Below are positions 47,756 to 59,087 of a stretch of DNA of 64,000 nt, piece by piece; the first letter of the stretch is position 1; each line of letters opens with the position of its first letter. The translations under genes and the position numbers were made by a program. The notes beneath the pieces were generated by a model, which did no database searches, had not been told where the DNA came from, and was given only the letters and a program-made list of their open reading frames with translations. The stretch spans positions 90,313 to 154,312 of the forward strand of contig DATNAQ010000031.1 in assembly GCA_035607415.1 (NCBI GenBank), given 5' to 3'. This DNA is from JAQBQH01 sp035607415 (GTDB taxonomy: Bacteria; Myxococcota_A; Polyangia; Palsa-1104).

Positions 47756-48421
47756 ATGCGCGTCGCCTATCCACCGTCCGCGAATTCCGCGACACCACGC
47801 CCGGGCAAGATCTTGGGTGTTGGACGCAACTACCGCGAGCACGCCGCCGAATTGAACAACGCCGTGCCGACGGAGCCGCTCCTGTTTTTCAAGCCGCCGT
47901 CGGCGATCGTGCCGTCGGGCGCGCCGATCGTGCGCCCGCGCCCCGCATCTGGTGATTGGCGCGTCGACTTCGAGGGTGAATTGGGCGTGGTCATCGGCAA
48001 GCGCTGCCGCCGCGTCTCGAAGAAGGACGCCATGTCCTACGTGGCCGGCTACACCATCGTCAACGACGTCACCGTGCGCGACCTGCAGAAGAAGGACGGG
48101 CAGTTCACGCGCGCCAAGGGCTTCGACAGCTTCTGCCCGTGCGGACCCTTCCTCGTCGACGACATCGATCCGACGCAGCTCCACATCGTCACCAGGCTCG
48201 ACGGCGTGGTGAAGCAGGACGGCTGGACGCGCGACATGATCTTCGACATCCCGACGATCATCGAGGTCGCCTCGCGCGTGATGACGCTCGAGCCGGGCGA
48301 TCTGATCTCGACGGGGACGCCGTCGGGCGTGGCGCCGATCCTGCCCGGCATGACCGTCGAGATCACCATCGAAGGCATCGGCACCCTCGTCAATTCCGTC
48401 GTGGAGGAGTCAGAGTCATGA
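47756..48421 (+). CDS. Fumarylacetoacetate hydrolase (FAH) family protein
   Basis: A 221-residue metal-dependent enzyme. The FAH fold shows KILGVGRNYREHAAELN, the metal-binding Glu residues in DFEGELGVVIGKRCRRV, YTIVNDVTVRDLQKKDGQFTRAKGFDSFCPCGP and STGTPSGVAPILPG. Members include acylpyruvases, oxaloacetate decarboxylases and 2-hydroxyhepta-diene-dioate isomerases; the compact length fits the acylpyruvase/oxaloacetate decarboxylase side (FAHD1-like). The stop overlaps the ATG of dapL (ATGA). Confidence 0.9.
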   Translation: MRVAYPPSANSATPRPGKILGVGRNYREHAAELNNAVPTEPLLFFKPPSAIVPSGAPIVRPRPASGDWRVDFEGELGVVIGKRCRRVSKKDAMSYVAGYTIVNDVTVRDLQKKDGQFTRAKGFDSFCPCGPFLVDDIDPTQLHIVTRLDGVVKQDGWTRDMIFDIPTIIEVASRVMTLEPGDLISTGTPSGVAPILPGMTVEITIEGIGTLVNSVVEESES

Positions 48422-49584
48422 GCTTCGTGCTCGCCCAGCGCATCAAGGAGCTTCCGCCCTACCTGTTCGCCGACATCGACAAGAAGAAGGCGGCGCTGCG
48501 CGCGCAGGGCAAGGATCTGATCGATCTCGGCATCGGCGACCCCGATCTGCCGACGCCGGCGCACATCGTCCAGGCGATGCAGCAGGCGGCCGCGGAGCCG
48601 CGCTTCCATCGCTATCCCTCGTACGAGGGCATGAAGGAGTTTCGCGAGGCGGCGGTCGCCTGGTATCAGCGGCGCTTCGGCGTCACTCTCGACGCGGCGA
48701 CCGAGTGCTGCGCGCTCATCGGATCCAAGGAAGGCATCGCGCACTTCCCGGTCGCGTTCGTCAACCCGGGCGACGTCGTGCTCGTGCCCGATCCGGGCTA
48801 TCCGGTCTACGCGACCTGGACGCGCTTCGTCGGCGGCGAGGTGCACTACATGCCGCTCCGGCGCGAAAACGGCTTCCTGCCCGATCTGAGCGCGATCCCG
48901 GCCGACGTGGCCAAGCGCGCGAAGATGATGTGGGTGAACTATCCGAACAACCCGACGGCGGCGCTGGCCACGCGCGACTTCTACGCGCGCGTCGTGGAGT
49001 TCGCCAAGAAGCACGACATCATCGTCGCCAGCGACGTGGCCTACTCGGAGGTGTTCTTCGACGGCGAGCCGCCGATCTCGTTCCTCGAGACGCCCGGCGC
49101 GCGCGACGTGGGCATCGAGTTCCAGTCCCTGTCGAAGACCTACAACATGACCGGGTGGCGCATCGGGTTCGCGGTGGGCAACGCGACGCTCGTCGGTGGG
49201 CTCGGCAAGGTCAAGACCAACACCGACTCCGGCGCGTTCGAGGCGGTGCAGGCGGCGGCGGTGGCGGCGCTGTCGACGGCGTCGGATGCGGCGGTCGAGA
49301 AGATGCGCGCCATCTATAAGGAGCGGCGCGAGGTCTTGTGCGGCGGGCTCCAGCGCGCGGGGTTCGAGGTGCTGGCCCCGAAGGCGACGTTCTACGTGCT
49401 CGTGGTCTGCCCGAAGGGCGTGACGTCGTCGGAGTTCGTGTCGCGGCTGCTCGACGCGGGCGTGGTGGCCACGCCGGCGACCGGATTCGGCGCCTGCGGC
49501 GAGGGCTACGTGCGGCTGACGCTGTGCGCGGACAAGGCGCGGCTGGCCGAGGCGGCGGAGCGGGTCCAACGCGCGCGCGTCTAG
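48418..49584 (+). CDS. dapL: LL-diaminopimelate aminotransferase
   Basis: A 388-residue PLP-dependent class I aminotransferase making LL-diaminopimelate directly from tetrahydrodipicolinate, a short route to lysine and peptidoglycan. The N-terminus RIKELPPYLFADIDKKKA, DLGIGDPDLPTP, HRYPSYEGMKEFR, NYPNNPTAALATRDF and the PLP-Lys segment SLSKTYNMTGWRIGFAVGN match the DapL2-type group closely. It is translationally coupled to the FAH-family gene. Confidence 0.9.
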   Translation: MSFVLAQRIKELPPYLFADIDKKKAALRAQGKDLIDLGIGDPDLPTPAHIVQAMQQAAAEPRFHRYPSYEGMKEFREAAVAWYQRRFGVTLDAATECCALIGSKEGIAHFPVAFVNPGDVVLVPDPGYPVYATWTRFVGGEVHYMPLRRENGFLPDLSAIPADVAKRAKMMWVNYPNNPTAALATRDFYARVVEFAKKHDIIVASDVAYSEVFFDGEPPISFLETPGARDVGIEFQSLSKTYNMTGWRIGFAVGNATLVGGLGKVKTNTDSGAFEAVQAAAVAALSTASDAAVEKMRAIYKERREVLCGGLQRAGFEVLAPKATFYVLVVCPKGVTSSEFVSRLLDAGVVATPATGFGACGEGYVRLTLCADKARLAEAAERVQRARV

Positions 49585-51254
49585 CGTTCGCGGGCCCGTT
49601 CGCGCTCGTCGCGTTCGCCGTCGCCGGGTGCGCGCATCCGCCGGCAGCGGGCACGAGCACGCCGGCGGCGCCACCTGTCGTCGAGTCGCCGCGCAAGCCG
49701 GCGGCGGCCGTCGCGCAGCCGACCGGCCCGCTGCACGACATCGTCATCCGCGGCGGCACCATCTACGACGGCACCGGCGCCCCGCCCTTCGTCGGCGACG
49801 TGGCCATCGACGGCGACGCCATCGCCGAGGTCGGCCCGCTCCTCCTCGGCAAGACGATCGTCGAGGCGCACGGCCTGGCCGTCGCGCCCGGCTTCGTGAA
49901 CATGCTGTCGCACGCGCTCGAGTCGCTCGCCTTCGACGGGCGCGGCGAATCGGACCTGCGCCAGGGCGTGACGCTCGAGGTCTTCGGCGAGACCTCGCCG
50001 CATCCATTCGGTCGGAAGATGCAGGCGCTCGCCGACGCCGGCGTGGCGCTGAACTTCGCCGGCCTAGTGGCCACGTCGACGGCGCGCGCGCAGTCGATGT
50101 CGCTCAAGTCGCGCCATCCGTCGCCGGTCGAGGTCGAGCGCATGCGCGCGATCGTGGCGCAGGCGATGGACGAAGGCGCGCTCGGCCTGACCTCGGCGCT
50201 CATCTACACGCCCGACGAAGCCTTCACCACCGACGAGCTGGTCGCGCTCGCGTCGGTCGCGGCCGACAAGGGCGGCATCTACGCCGCGCACATGCGCAAC
50301 GAAGGCGCGCGCCTGGGCGAAGCGATCGACGAGATGATCGCCATCGGCCGCCGCGCCCACGTCCCCGTCGAGATCTACCACTTCAAGCAAGCCGGCAAGG
50401 CCAACTGGGAAAAGCTCGCCGACGCCGTCGCGCGCATCGAAGCGGCACGCAAGAGCGGCGTCGACATCGCCGCCGACATGTACACGTACGACGCCGCCTC
50501 GACGGGCCTCGACGCCGCCATGCCGCCGTGGGTGCGCGAAGGCGGCACCGACGCCTGGATCCGCCGGCTCAAAGATCCGGCGCAACGCGCGCGCTGCGCC
50601 CACGACATGGAAGACGCCGGCGCGACCTGGGAGAACTTCTTCGCCGGCGCCGGCCCCGACGGCATGCTGCTCACCATGTTCCACACGCGCGCGCTCCAGC
50701 CGCTCGTCGGCAAGACGCTCGCCGACGTGGCACGCGCCCGCGGCAAATCAGCCGCCGACACCGCGATGGACCTCGTCGTCGAGGACGGCTCGCGCGCGCA
50801 GGTCATCTATTTTCTGATGTCGGAAGACAACGTGCGCCGCGAGGTCGGCCTGCCGTGGATGTCGTTCGGCTCGGACTCCGACACGCGCGCCGTCGACACC
50901 GCCAAAGGATCGGTGCATCCGCGCGCCTACGGCAACGTCGCGCGCCTCCTCGGCCGCTACGTCCGCGACGAGCACGCCGCGCCGCTCGCCGACGCCATCC
51001 GCCGCCTGACCTCGTGGCCCGCGTCGCGGCTGCACCTCGATCGCCGCGGCACGCTCGCGCCCGGCAGCTTCGCCGACGTCGTCGTGTTCGATCCGGCCAA
51101 GGTCGCCGACCACGCCACCTACGAGAAGCCGCACGCCTACGCCACCGGCGTCGTCGACGTGTTCGTCAACGGCGCGCCCGTGCTCGTCGACGGCGCGGTG
51201 ACCGGGGCGCGCCCCGGCCGCTTCATTCGCCGGCGAGCACCTTCAGCACCATGA
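49524..51254 (+). CDS. Lipoprotein amidohydrolase, N-acyl-D-amino-acid deacylase (D-aminoacylase) family
   Basis: About 576 residues. An Arg-rich start and hydrophobic segment end in the lipobox AVAGC. The TIM-barrel amidohydrolase starts with DIVIRGGTIYDGTGAPPFVGDVAIDGD, and has GLTSALIYTPDEAFTTDEL, YAAHMRNEG, IYHFKQAGK and SFGSDSDTRAVDT. Where classical members have HxH after PGF, this protein has PGFVNMLSHALES, so only one of the two His is kept. GTG 49524, inside dapL, is the only reasonable start that includes the signal; it is uncertain. The end overlaps the convergent ZIP gene by 32 bases. Confidence 0.8.
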   Translation: MRGQGAAGRGGGAGPTRARLAFAGPFALVAFAVAGCAHPPAAGTSTPAAPPVVESPRKPAAAVAQPTGPLHDIVIRGGTIYDGTGAPPFVGDVAIDGDAIAEVGPLLLGKTIVEAHGLAVAPGFVNMLSHALESLAFDGRGESDLRQGVTLEVFGETSPHPFGRKMQALADAGVALNFAGLVATSTARAQSMSLKSRHPSPVEVERMRAIVAQAMDEGALGLTSALIYTPDEAFTTDELVALASVAADKGGIYAAHMRNEGARLGEAIDEMIAIGRRAHVPVEIYHFKQAGKANWEKLADAVARIEAARKSGVDIAADMYTYDAASTGLDAAMPPWVREGGTDAWIRRLKDPAQRARCAHDMEDAGATWENFFAGAGPDGMLLTMFHTRALQPLVGKTLADVARARGKSAADTAMDLVVEDGSRAQVIYFLMSEDNVRREVGLPWMSFGSDSDTRAVDTAKGSVHPRAYGNVARLLGRYVRDEHAAPLADAIRRLTSWPASRLHLDRRGTLAPGSFADVVVFDPAKVADHATYEKPHAYATGVVDVFVNGAPVLVDGAVTGARPGRFIRRRAPSAP

Positions 51255-52041
51255 TGCCCACCACGCCGACGAGCAGCCCGAACGTCGCGCGCCGCTCGTT
51301 GCCGTGGCTGTGCGACTCGGGAATGATCTCGTTGCAGGCGAGATAGATCAGCGCGCCGGCGCCGACCGCGAGCATGAACGGCAGCGCGCCCGCCACGTGG
51401 CGCGCCAGATAGAACCCGGCGATCGCGGCCGCCGGCACCGACATGCCGGTCGCCGTGACGATCGCGAGCAGCCGCGCGCGCCCGAGGCCGCCACGCTTGA
51501 GCGGCGCCGCCATGACCGCGCCTTCGATCGCGTTCTGCAGCCCGACGGCGACCGCGAGCATCACGCCGAGCGGCACCGAGCGCGTGTCGGCGAAGCCGGC
51601 CCCGATGGCGAAGCCTTCGGGGATGCGATGCAGCGCCATGGCGCCCACGATCATCATGCCCTGGTGGCGCGCGCGATCGTCGACGGTGGCGTGATTGCAG
51701 TGCTCGTGCGCCTCGTGCTCGTGGCCGTGCAGGTGCTCCGAGTGGCCGCCGGCGTGCGCGTGCGGGATCGCGCGGTCCATGCCGAAGAGGAGCGCCACGC
51801 CGCCGGTGAAGCCGGCGAGCACGAGGGCGAACAGCGGCACATGCACGGTACCGTCGACGCGCACACCGACGAGCGCTTCGGTCAGGAGGCCGAGCGTGGA
51901 CGCGCCGAGCATGAGGCCGGCGCCGAGACCGAGCATGCTGTCGTAGGCGGCGCGCGACAGCTCGCGGCTGGCCAGGACCGGCAGCGCGCCGAGCGTGGTG
52001 GCGCAACCAACGGCGATCGCGACGGCCAAAAGATGCAACAT
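51223..52041 (-). CDS. ZIP-family metal transporter (GufA-like)
   Basis: A 272-residue membrane protein importing divalent metals, probably zinc. The conserved metal-site helices read ALHRIPEGFAIGAGFADT and AVGLQNAIEGAVMAAPL. The cytoplasmic loop between helices 3 and 4 is very rich in His (PHAHAGGHSEHLHGHEHEAHEHCNH is abbreviated here as an alternating His/Glu/Ala/Gly run), typical of metal sensing or binding. Eight helices fit the family. Confidence 0.93.
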   Translation of the reverse strand: MLHLLAVAIAVGCATTLGALPVLASRELSRAAYDSMLGLGAGLMLGASTLGLLTEALVGVRVDGTVHVPLFALVLAGFTGGVALLFGMDRAIPHAHAGGHSEHLHGHEHEAHEHCNHATVDDRARHQGMMIVGAMALHRIPEGFAIGAGFADTRSVPLGVMLAVAVGLQNAIEGAVMAAPLKRGGLGRARLLAIVTATGMSVPAAAIAGFYLARHVAGALPFMLAVGAGALIYLACNEIIPESHSHGNERRATFGLLVGVVGIMVLKVLAGE

Positions 52042-52050
52042 GGAATGCGC

Positions 52051-52078
52051 ATCCTACCGAGCCGCGTGATAACGTCAA
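52051..52078 (-). promoter_or_regulatory. Candidate promoter of the ZIP transporter gene
   Basis: Minus strand TTGACG, 16 bases, TAGGAT, ending 9 bases before the ATG at 52041. The -35 matches 5 of 6 and the -10 4 of 6. It occupies the 40-base divergent gap shared with folK. Confidence 0.45.
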
Positions 52079-52081
52079 AGC

Positions 52082-52585
52082 GTGCGGTACTTCATCGGCC
52101 TCGGCGCCAACGTGGGCGACCGGCTGACGAACCTACGTGAGGCGGTGCGGCTGCTCGAAGCGCTCGGCACCATCGTCGCCCGCTCGCGCGTCTTCGCCGC
52201 CGCCGCCGTCGGCGGGCCGCCGCAAGGGCCCTACCTGAACGCGGCCGTGGTGCTCGAGTCGGAGCTGGCCCCGCTCGACCTGCTCGCGCGCACGCAGGAG
52301 ATCGAGAACGCGCTCGGGCGCGATCGCCCGAACGAGGTGCGCTGGGGCCCGCGCACGCTCGATCTCGACATCCTCATGTGCGGCGCGCGCGGCGAGATCA
52401 TCGTCGACGAGCCGCTCTTGCGGCTGCCGCATCCGCGCATGAAGGAGCGCGGCTTCGCGCTGGCGCCGCTCGTCGAGCTCGACGCCACGCTGATGCATCC
52501 CGAGGTCGGGCGCCCGCTCAAAGCGCTCCTGTCGGCGGCGCACTCCGCCGGGCAGGCGTGGGCGCCGACCGGCGATACGCTGTAG
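52082..52585 (+). CDS. folK: 2-amino-4-hydroxy-6-hydroxymethyldihydropteridine pyrophosphokinase
   Basis: A 167-residue folate-pathway enzyme transferring pyrophosphate from ATP to the pterin alcohol. Signatures are FIGLGANVGDRLTNLREAVRLL at the N-terminus, GPYLNAAVVLES, IENALGRDRPNEVRWGPRTLDLDIL and LPHPRMKERGFALAPLVEL. Starts at GTG. No folP or folB is adjacent. The CHAT-domain gene begins 9 bases after its stop. Confidence 0.95.
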   Translation: MRYFIGLGANVGDRLTNLREAVRLLEALGTIVARSRVFAAAAVGGPPQGPYLNAAVVLESELAPLDLLARTQEIENALGRDRPNEVRWGPRTLDLDILMCGARGEIIVDEPLLRLPHPRMKERGFALAPLVELDATLMHPEVGRPLKALLSAAHSAGQAWAPTGDTL

Positions 52586-52594
52586 ACTCGACGC

Positions 52595-54289
52595 GTGCGG
52601 CTGACGCTGTCGGTTTCGGGCGCGACGCTGGCGGTCACGTTCGCCGGCGAGACCATGGCGCGCAAGCACACGCTGCCGTATGACGCGGCGGCGACGGCGG
52701 CCACGGCGCGCGAAATCGTGGAGGTGCTGGCGCGCGGCAATCGGGCGCGCACGCTGTCGGAGAAGAACCTCGAGGATCTGAAGCACCTCGGCGAGCGGCT
52801 GTGGCGCACGCTGGTGCCGTCGGAGTTGCACGCGGAGCTCGGGCGCGGCGACTCGCTGCAGCTCGAGCTCGACGAGGCGCTGGTGGCGGTGCCGTGGGAG
52901 CTGATGTTCGACGGCACGCAGTTCCTCTGCCGCCGCCTGTCGATCGGGCGCATCGTGGCCACGCGGCAGCCGCGTCGCGGCGACGAGCGGCGCGCGGTGG
53001 GCACGCCCATCCGCGTGCTCGTGATGGCGGCCGACGCGAAGGGCGATCTGCCCGAGGTGCGCGCCGAGGGCGAAGCGATCATCGAGGAGCTGGAGAAGCA
53101 CGCGACGGTGAAGGCGCGCCTGTCGACGGCGCCGGACCGCGCGTTCGCGCTGCGCTACTTGAAGGACTACGACGTCGTGCACTTCGCCGGGCACGCCGAC
53201 TACGTGGCGGCGGCGCCGGGCGAGAGCGGCTGGACGCTCGCCGACGGCAAGCTCACCGCCGACGAGATCGTGAAGCTCGGCGGCGGGCGGCCGATGCCGA
53301 TGATCGTGGTCGGCAACGCCTGCCAGTCGGGGCACACGGCGGCGTGGGAGCCGAGCGGCGACACGACGCAGGTGTTCGGCCTGGCCAACGCGTTCCTGAC
53401 GGCGGGCGTGCGCCACTACGTCGGCACGCAGTGGGAGATCGTCGACGGGCAGTCGGCGCTCTTCGCCGCCGAGCTCTATCGCCATCTCACCGACGGCAAG
53501 GCGATCGGCGCGGCGGTGCGTCACGCGCGCGCGGCGGTGGTCGAGCGCGCCGGCGAGTCGGCGCTGGCGTGGGCGTCGTACGTGCTCTACGGCGATCCCG
53601 ACGTGCGGCCGCTGCACCGGCCCGAGGCGAAGGAGAAGCTGTCGATCCCATCGGGGCTCAAGATCGCGGCGCGCGCCTCCGCGCCGTGGAAGCGGCCGGC
53701 ACAAACGGGCGCACGCGCGCTGCCGGGACAGGCCGCGGCGCAGGCGGCGGGCCGCGCCATCGACGACGTCGAGCGGCGCATGCCGGCCTGGCTGGCGGCG
53801 GCGCTCGGCGGATTGGCGGCGGGCCTCATCGGCGTGGCGATCGCGGCGTGGATGATGCATCGCAAGCCGGCGCCGCCGGCGGGGCGGCCGGCGCTCGACG
53901 GGCTGGCGGTGCTGGCCATCTCGCCCGGCGATCGTCCCGAGGACGAGCGCCACGCGCGCGAGCTCGAGTGGTGCCTGCCGTCGGAGCTGACGAGCGATCA
54001 CGTCAAGGTGGTGCCGCCGGAGCGGTTCATGACGCTGCAGGTGCAGACCAACGGCGCGTACGACAAAGAGAGCGCGCGACAGCTCGGGCTCGCCGTCGGT
54101 GCGCGCTGGGTGCTCTACGGCAACATCGCGCTCGGCACGGCCAACCTGTTCGTGAGCGCGGTGCTCGACGATCACACCGTCTACGCCGACAGCTTCAGGC
54201 TCGGCGACACCAAGGCCGCGTGCACCGGCTTCGCCGCGCAGGCCGCGCGCCGACTGGCAACCGAGCCGCCGCCGGATCGGTCGCGGTAG
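52595..54289 (+). CDS. Membrane-anchored CHAT-domain (caspase-like) protein
   Basis: A 564-residue protein. Residues about 85-340 form a CHAT peptidase-like domain of the caspase/separase clan: VPWELMFDGTQFLCRRLSIGR, VVHFAGHADY with the catalytic His (H200) and VVGNACQSG with the catalytic Cys (C243), then GLANAFLTAGVRHYVGTQWEIVD and YVLYGDPDVRPL. A basic/Pro linker leads to one membrane helix at about 399-421. The C-terminal part (about 432-555) starts GLAVLAISPGD and contains LGLAVGARWVLYGNIALGTANLFVSAVL, resembling FlgO/TolB-amino-like adhesion or lipoprotein modules. The protease would face the cytoplasm. Starts at GTG. Confidence 0.88.
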   Translation: MRLTLSVSGATLAVTFAGETMARKHTLPYDAAATAATAREIVEVLARGNRARTLSEKNLEDLKHLGERLWRTLVPSELHAELGRGDSLQLELDEALVAVPWELMFDGTQFLCRRLSIGRIVATRQPRRGDERRAVGTPIRVLVMAADAKGDLPEVRAEGEAIIEELEKHATVKARLSTAPDRAFALRYLKDYDVVHFAGHADYVAAAPGESGWTLADGKLTADEIVKLGGGRPMPMIVVGNACQSGHTAAWEPSGDTTQVFGLANAFLTAGVRHYVGTQWEIVDGQSALFAAELYRHLTDGKAIGAAVRHARAAVVERAGESALAWASYVLYGDPDVRPLHRPEAKEKLSIPSGLKIAARASAPWKRPAQTGARALPGQAAAQAAGRAIDDVERRMPAWLAAALGGLAAGLIGVAIAAWMMHRKPAPPAGRPALDGLAVLAISPGDRPEDERHARELEWCLPSELTSDHVKVVPPERFMTLQVQTNGAYDKESARQLGLAVGARWVLYGNIALGTANLFVSAVLDDHTVYADSFRLGDTKAACTGFAAQAARRLATEPPPDRSR

Positions 54290-54300
54290 CGGCGGCGATC

Positions 54301-54908
54301 CTAGAGCTTGTTCTCGCGGCGGTGCAGCATGCGATCGATGTTCTCGCGATGCCGCCACAGGATGAGCAGGAACATGACCACGCCGAGCACGAAGTAGGCG
54401 CGCGGCTCGTGCAGGAACCACAGCGACGGCAACAGCGACGCCGCGCCGAGCAGCGACCCGAGCGAGCCGAGCCGCGTGGCCGCGACCACGACCACGCACA
54501 CCAGCGCCGCGATCCCGGCGCACGCCGGCGCCAGCGCGAGGAACGCGCCCAGGCCGCAGGCGACGCCCTTGCCGCCGCGCCCCTTGAGCCACGGCGAGTA
54601 GATGTGGCCGCAGAAGGCGGCGAACGCGGTCACCGCCGCGAGCTCGCTGCCGAGCCGCAGCCACAGCGCCGCCGCCGTCGGCAGCCACGCCTTGGCCGTG
54701 TCGAGCAGCAGCACGAGGACGCCGCTCTTCCTGCCGAGCGCGCGCGCCGCGTTGGTGGCGCCGATGTTGCCGGAGCCGACCTTCTTCAGATCGACGCCGC
54801 GCGCGCGCGCCAGAAGCACGCCGAACGGAATCGAGCCGAGCAGGAACGCGCCGAGCACGATGCCGATGACCACCGGATCGCTGCCGCTTGGAATCACGTC
54901 GAGCAGCA

Positions 54909-54909
<1 letters not shown>
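54301..54909 (-). CDS. plsY: Glycerol-3-phosphate acyltransferase PlsY
   Basis: A 202-residue polytopic membrane enzyme that acylates glycerol-3-phosphate with acyl-phosphate, the first step of phospholipid synthesis. Signature segments are AFLLGSIPFGVLLAR, KKVGSGNIGATNAARALGRK, DTAKAWLP, FCGHIYSPWLKGRGGKGVACGLGAFLALAP and LILWRHRENIDRML. The ATG overlaps the dinG stop (TGATG), placing it at the end of the his-dinG run. Confidence 0.95.
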
Positions 54910-56879
<1,970 letters not shown>

Positions 56880-57514
56880 CTACTTCTTTCGCGCCGCCTT
56901 CTCGTCGAGCCCGCTGGTGCCCGCGCGGCGATGCAGCTCGCGCGCGACGTCCTCGAGCGTCACGTCGCGCGCCGCCAGGCCGACCAGGGCGTGGAAGAAC
57001 AGATCGGCCGCTTCGGCGATCACGCGCTCCTTCGATCCGCCCGGAATCTCGGCCGCCAATTCATTGGCCTCTTCGCCAATCTTTTGGCCGACCTTGTTTT
57101 GCTCGAGCAGCTGGCGGACGTACGACTTCGTGCCCGCGGGCGCGTTCTTGCGCGCCACGATCGTCTGGTACAGCGCCTCGAGCTCCGTCGGCGCCGGCTC
57201 GTGGCCGTCGGTGCCGAAGCAGGTCTGCGACCCGGTGTGGCAGGTCGGCCCCGCCGGCAGCGCGCGCACCAGCCACGCGTCGGCGTCGCAGTCGGCCTTG
57301 AGATCGACCAGCTTCAAGACGTTGCCCGACGATTCGCCCTTCTTCCACAGGCGCTGGCGCGAGCGCGACCAGAACCAGACCTCGCCGGTCTCGCGCGTCT
57401 TGGCCAACGCCTCGTCGTCCATGTAGCCGAGCATGAGCACGCGCCCGGTCAGCGCGTGCTGCACGACGGCCGCGGTCAGCTTGCGCGCCGCGCTCGCGTT
57501 CGCCTGCTCTTCGC

Positions 57515-57518
<4 letters not shown>
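56880..57518 (-). CDS. hisIE: Bifunctional phosphoribosyl-AMP cyclohydrolase/phosphoribosyl-ATP pyrophosphatase
   Basis: A 212-residue fusion catalysing steps 2 and 3 of histidine synthesis. The HisI half shows LMLGYMDDEALAKTRETGEVWFWSRSRQRLWKKGESSGN, DCDADAWLV and the zinc-binding GPTCHTG. The HisE half shows VGQKIGEEANELAAE, KERVIAEAADLFFHALVGL. It starts at GTG overlapping the hisF stop (GTGA). Confidence 0.96.
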
Positions 57519-58293
<775 letters not shown>

Positions 58294-58297
<4 letters not shown>

Positions 58298-58374
58298 CGG
58301 CTGCGCCTCCGAGCGGCGCGGCCCCACGGGCCGCTCATTCGAAACGATCGATACCGCTCGCTTCGCACGCTCAT
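58294..58374 (-). CDS. Coupled micro-ORF B (26 residues) between hisA and hisF
   Basis: The ATG overlaps the hisA stop (ATGA) and the TGA overlaps the hisF ATG (ATGA), so the frame fills the gap exactly. The peptide starts MSVRSERYRS, contains SGPWGR and ends ARRRSR. It aligns without gaps to micro-ORF A (36750-36833) with 16 of 26 identical residues, although the flanking genes are unrelated. It is highly basic with no signal or membrane segment. A perfect 7-bp GC hairpin lies inside it. Whether the peptide or the RNA is the selected product is unknown. Confidence 0.55.
58318..58334 (-). promoter_or_regulatory. GC hairpin with GTG loop inside micro-ORF B
   Basis: On the minus strand GCGGCCC (58334-58328), loop GTG, GGGCCGC (58324-58318): a perfect 7-bp stem. 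The equivalent stem in micro-ORF A has a G.U pair in place of one G-C pair. No U-tract follows. Confidence 0.6.
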
Positions 58375-59087
58375 ACGTGCCCCGCCGCTTCGAACGCCTC
58401 GCCGAGCGTGAACTTGTTCTCGTAGAGCGCGCGCCCGACGATCGCCTGCGGCACGCCCGCCCGCGCCAGCGCACGCAGATGCTCCAGCGACCCGATACCG
58501 CCCGACGCGATCACCGGCACCGGATGGAGCGCGCGCGCCAGCTCGGCCGTCGCCTCCACGTTCGGCCCCACGCCGGTGCCGTCGCGCGTGATGTCGGTGT
58601 ACAAAATAGCCGCCGCGCCCCACTCGACGGCGCGCGCCGCCAGGTCGTTCGCCTCGATCTCGGTCTTCTCGCTCCACCCTTCGACCGCCACCTTGTCGCC
58701 GTGCGCATCGACGGCGACGACGACCGTCCCGGGAAACTCCTTGCACAACGAGCGCACCAGCTCCGGCTGCTTGACCGCGCTCGTGCCGAGCACGATCGCC
58801 CGCGCGCCCGCGTCGTAGAGCGCGCAGGCCGTCGCCGCGTCGCGCACGCCACCACCGGCCTGCACCTCGGCGCCCGTGGCCGCGATCGCCGAGATCGTCG
58901 CGCGGTTGTCGCCGTCGCCGAACGCGGCGTCGAGATCGACGACGTGCACCAGCTTGGCCCCCGCCTGCACGAACGCGCGCGCGATCTCGTCGGGCGCGTT
59001 CGAGTACACCTTGGCCGACTCGCGCCTGCCCTTGTACAGGCGCACCACGTTTCCGCCGAGCAGATCGATGGCGGGCACGATCAGCAT
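58371..59087 (-). CDS. hisA: Phosphoribosylformimino-5-aminoimidazole carboxamide ribotide isomerase
   Basis: A 238-residue TIM-barrel isomerase of histidine synthesis. Signatures: LIVPAIDLLGGNVVRLYKGR with catalytic Asp, VHVVDLDAAFG, VQAGGGVRDAATA, the second Asp in LYTDITRDGTGVGPN and VIASGGIGSLEHL. Its ATG overlaps the end of hisH by 7 bases. The stop overlaps the ATG of micro-ORF B. Confidence 0.96.
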   Translation of the reverse strand: MLIVPAIDLLGGNVVRLYKGRRESAKVYSNAPDEIARAFVQAGAKLVHVVDLDAAFGDGDNRATISAIAATGAEVQAGGGVRDAATACALYDAGARAIVLGTSAVKQPELVRSLCKEFPGTVVVAVDAHGDKVAVEGWSEKTEIEANDLAARAVEWGAAAILYTDITRDGTGVGPNVEATAELARALHPVPVIASGGIGSLEHLRALARAGVPQAIVGRALYENKFTLGEAFEAAGHV

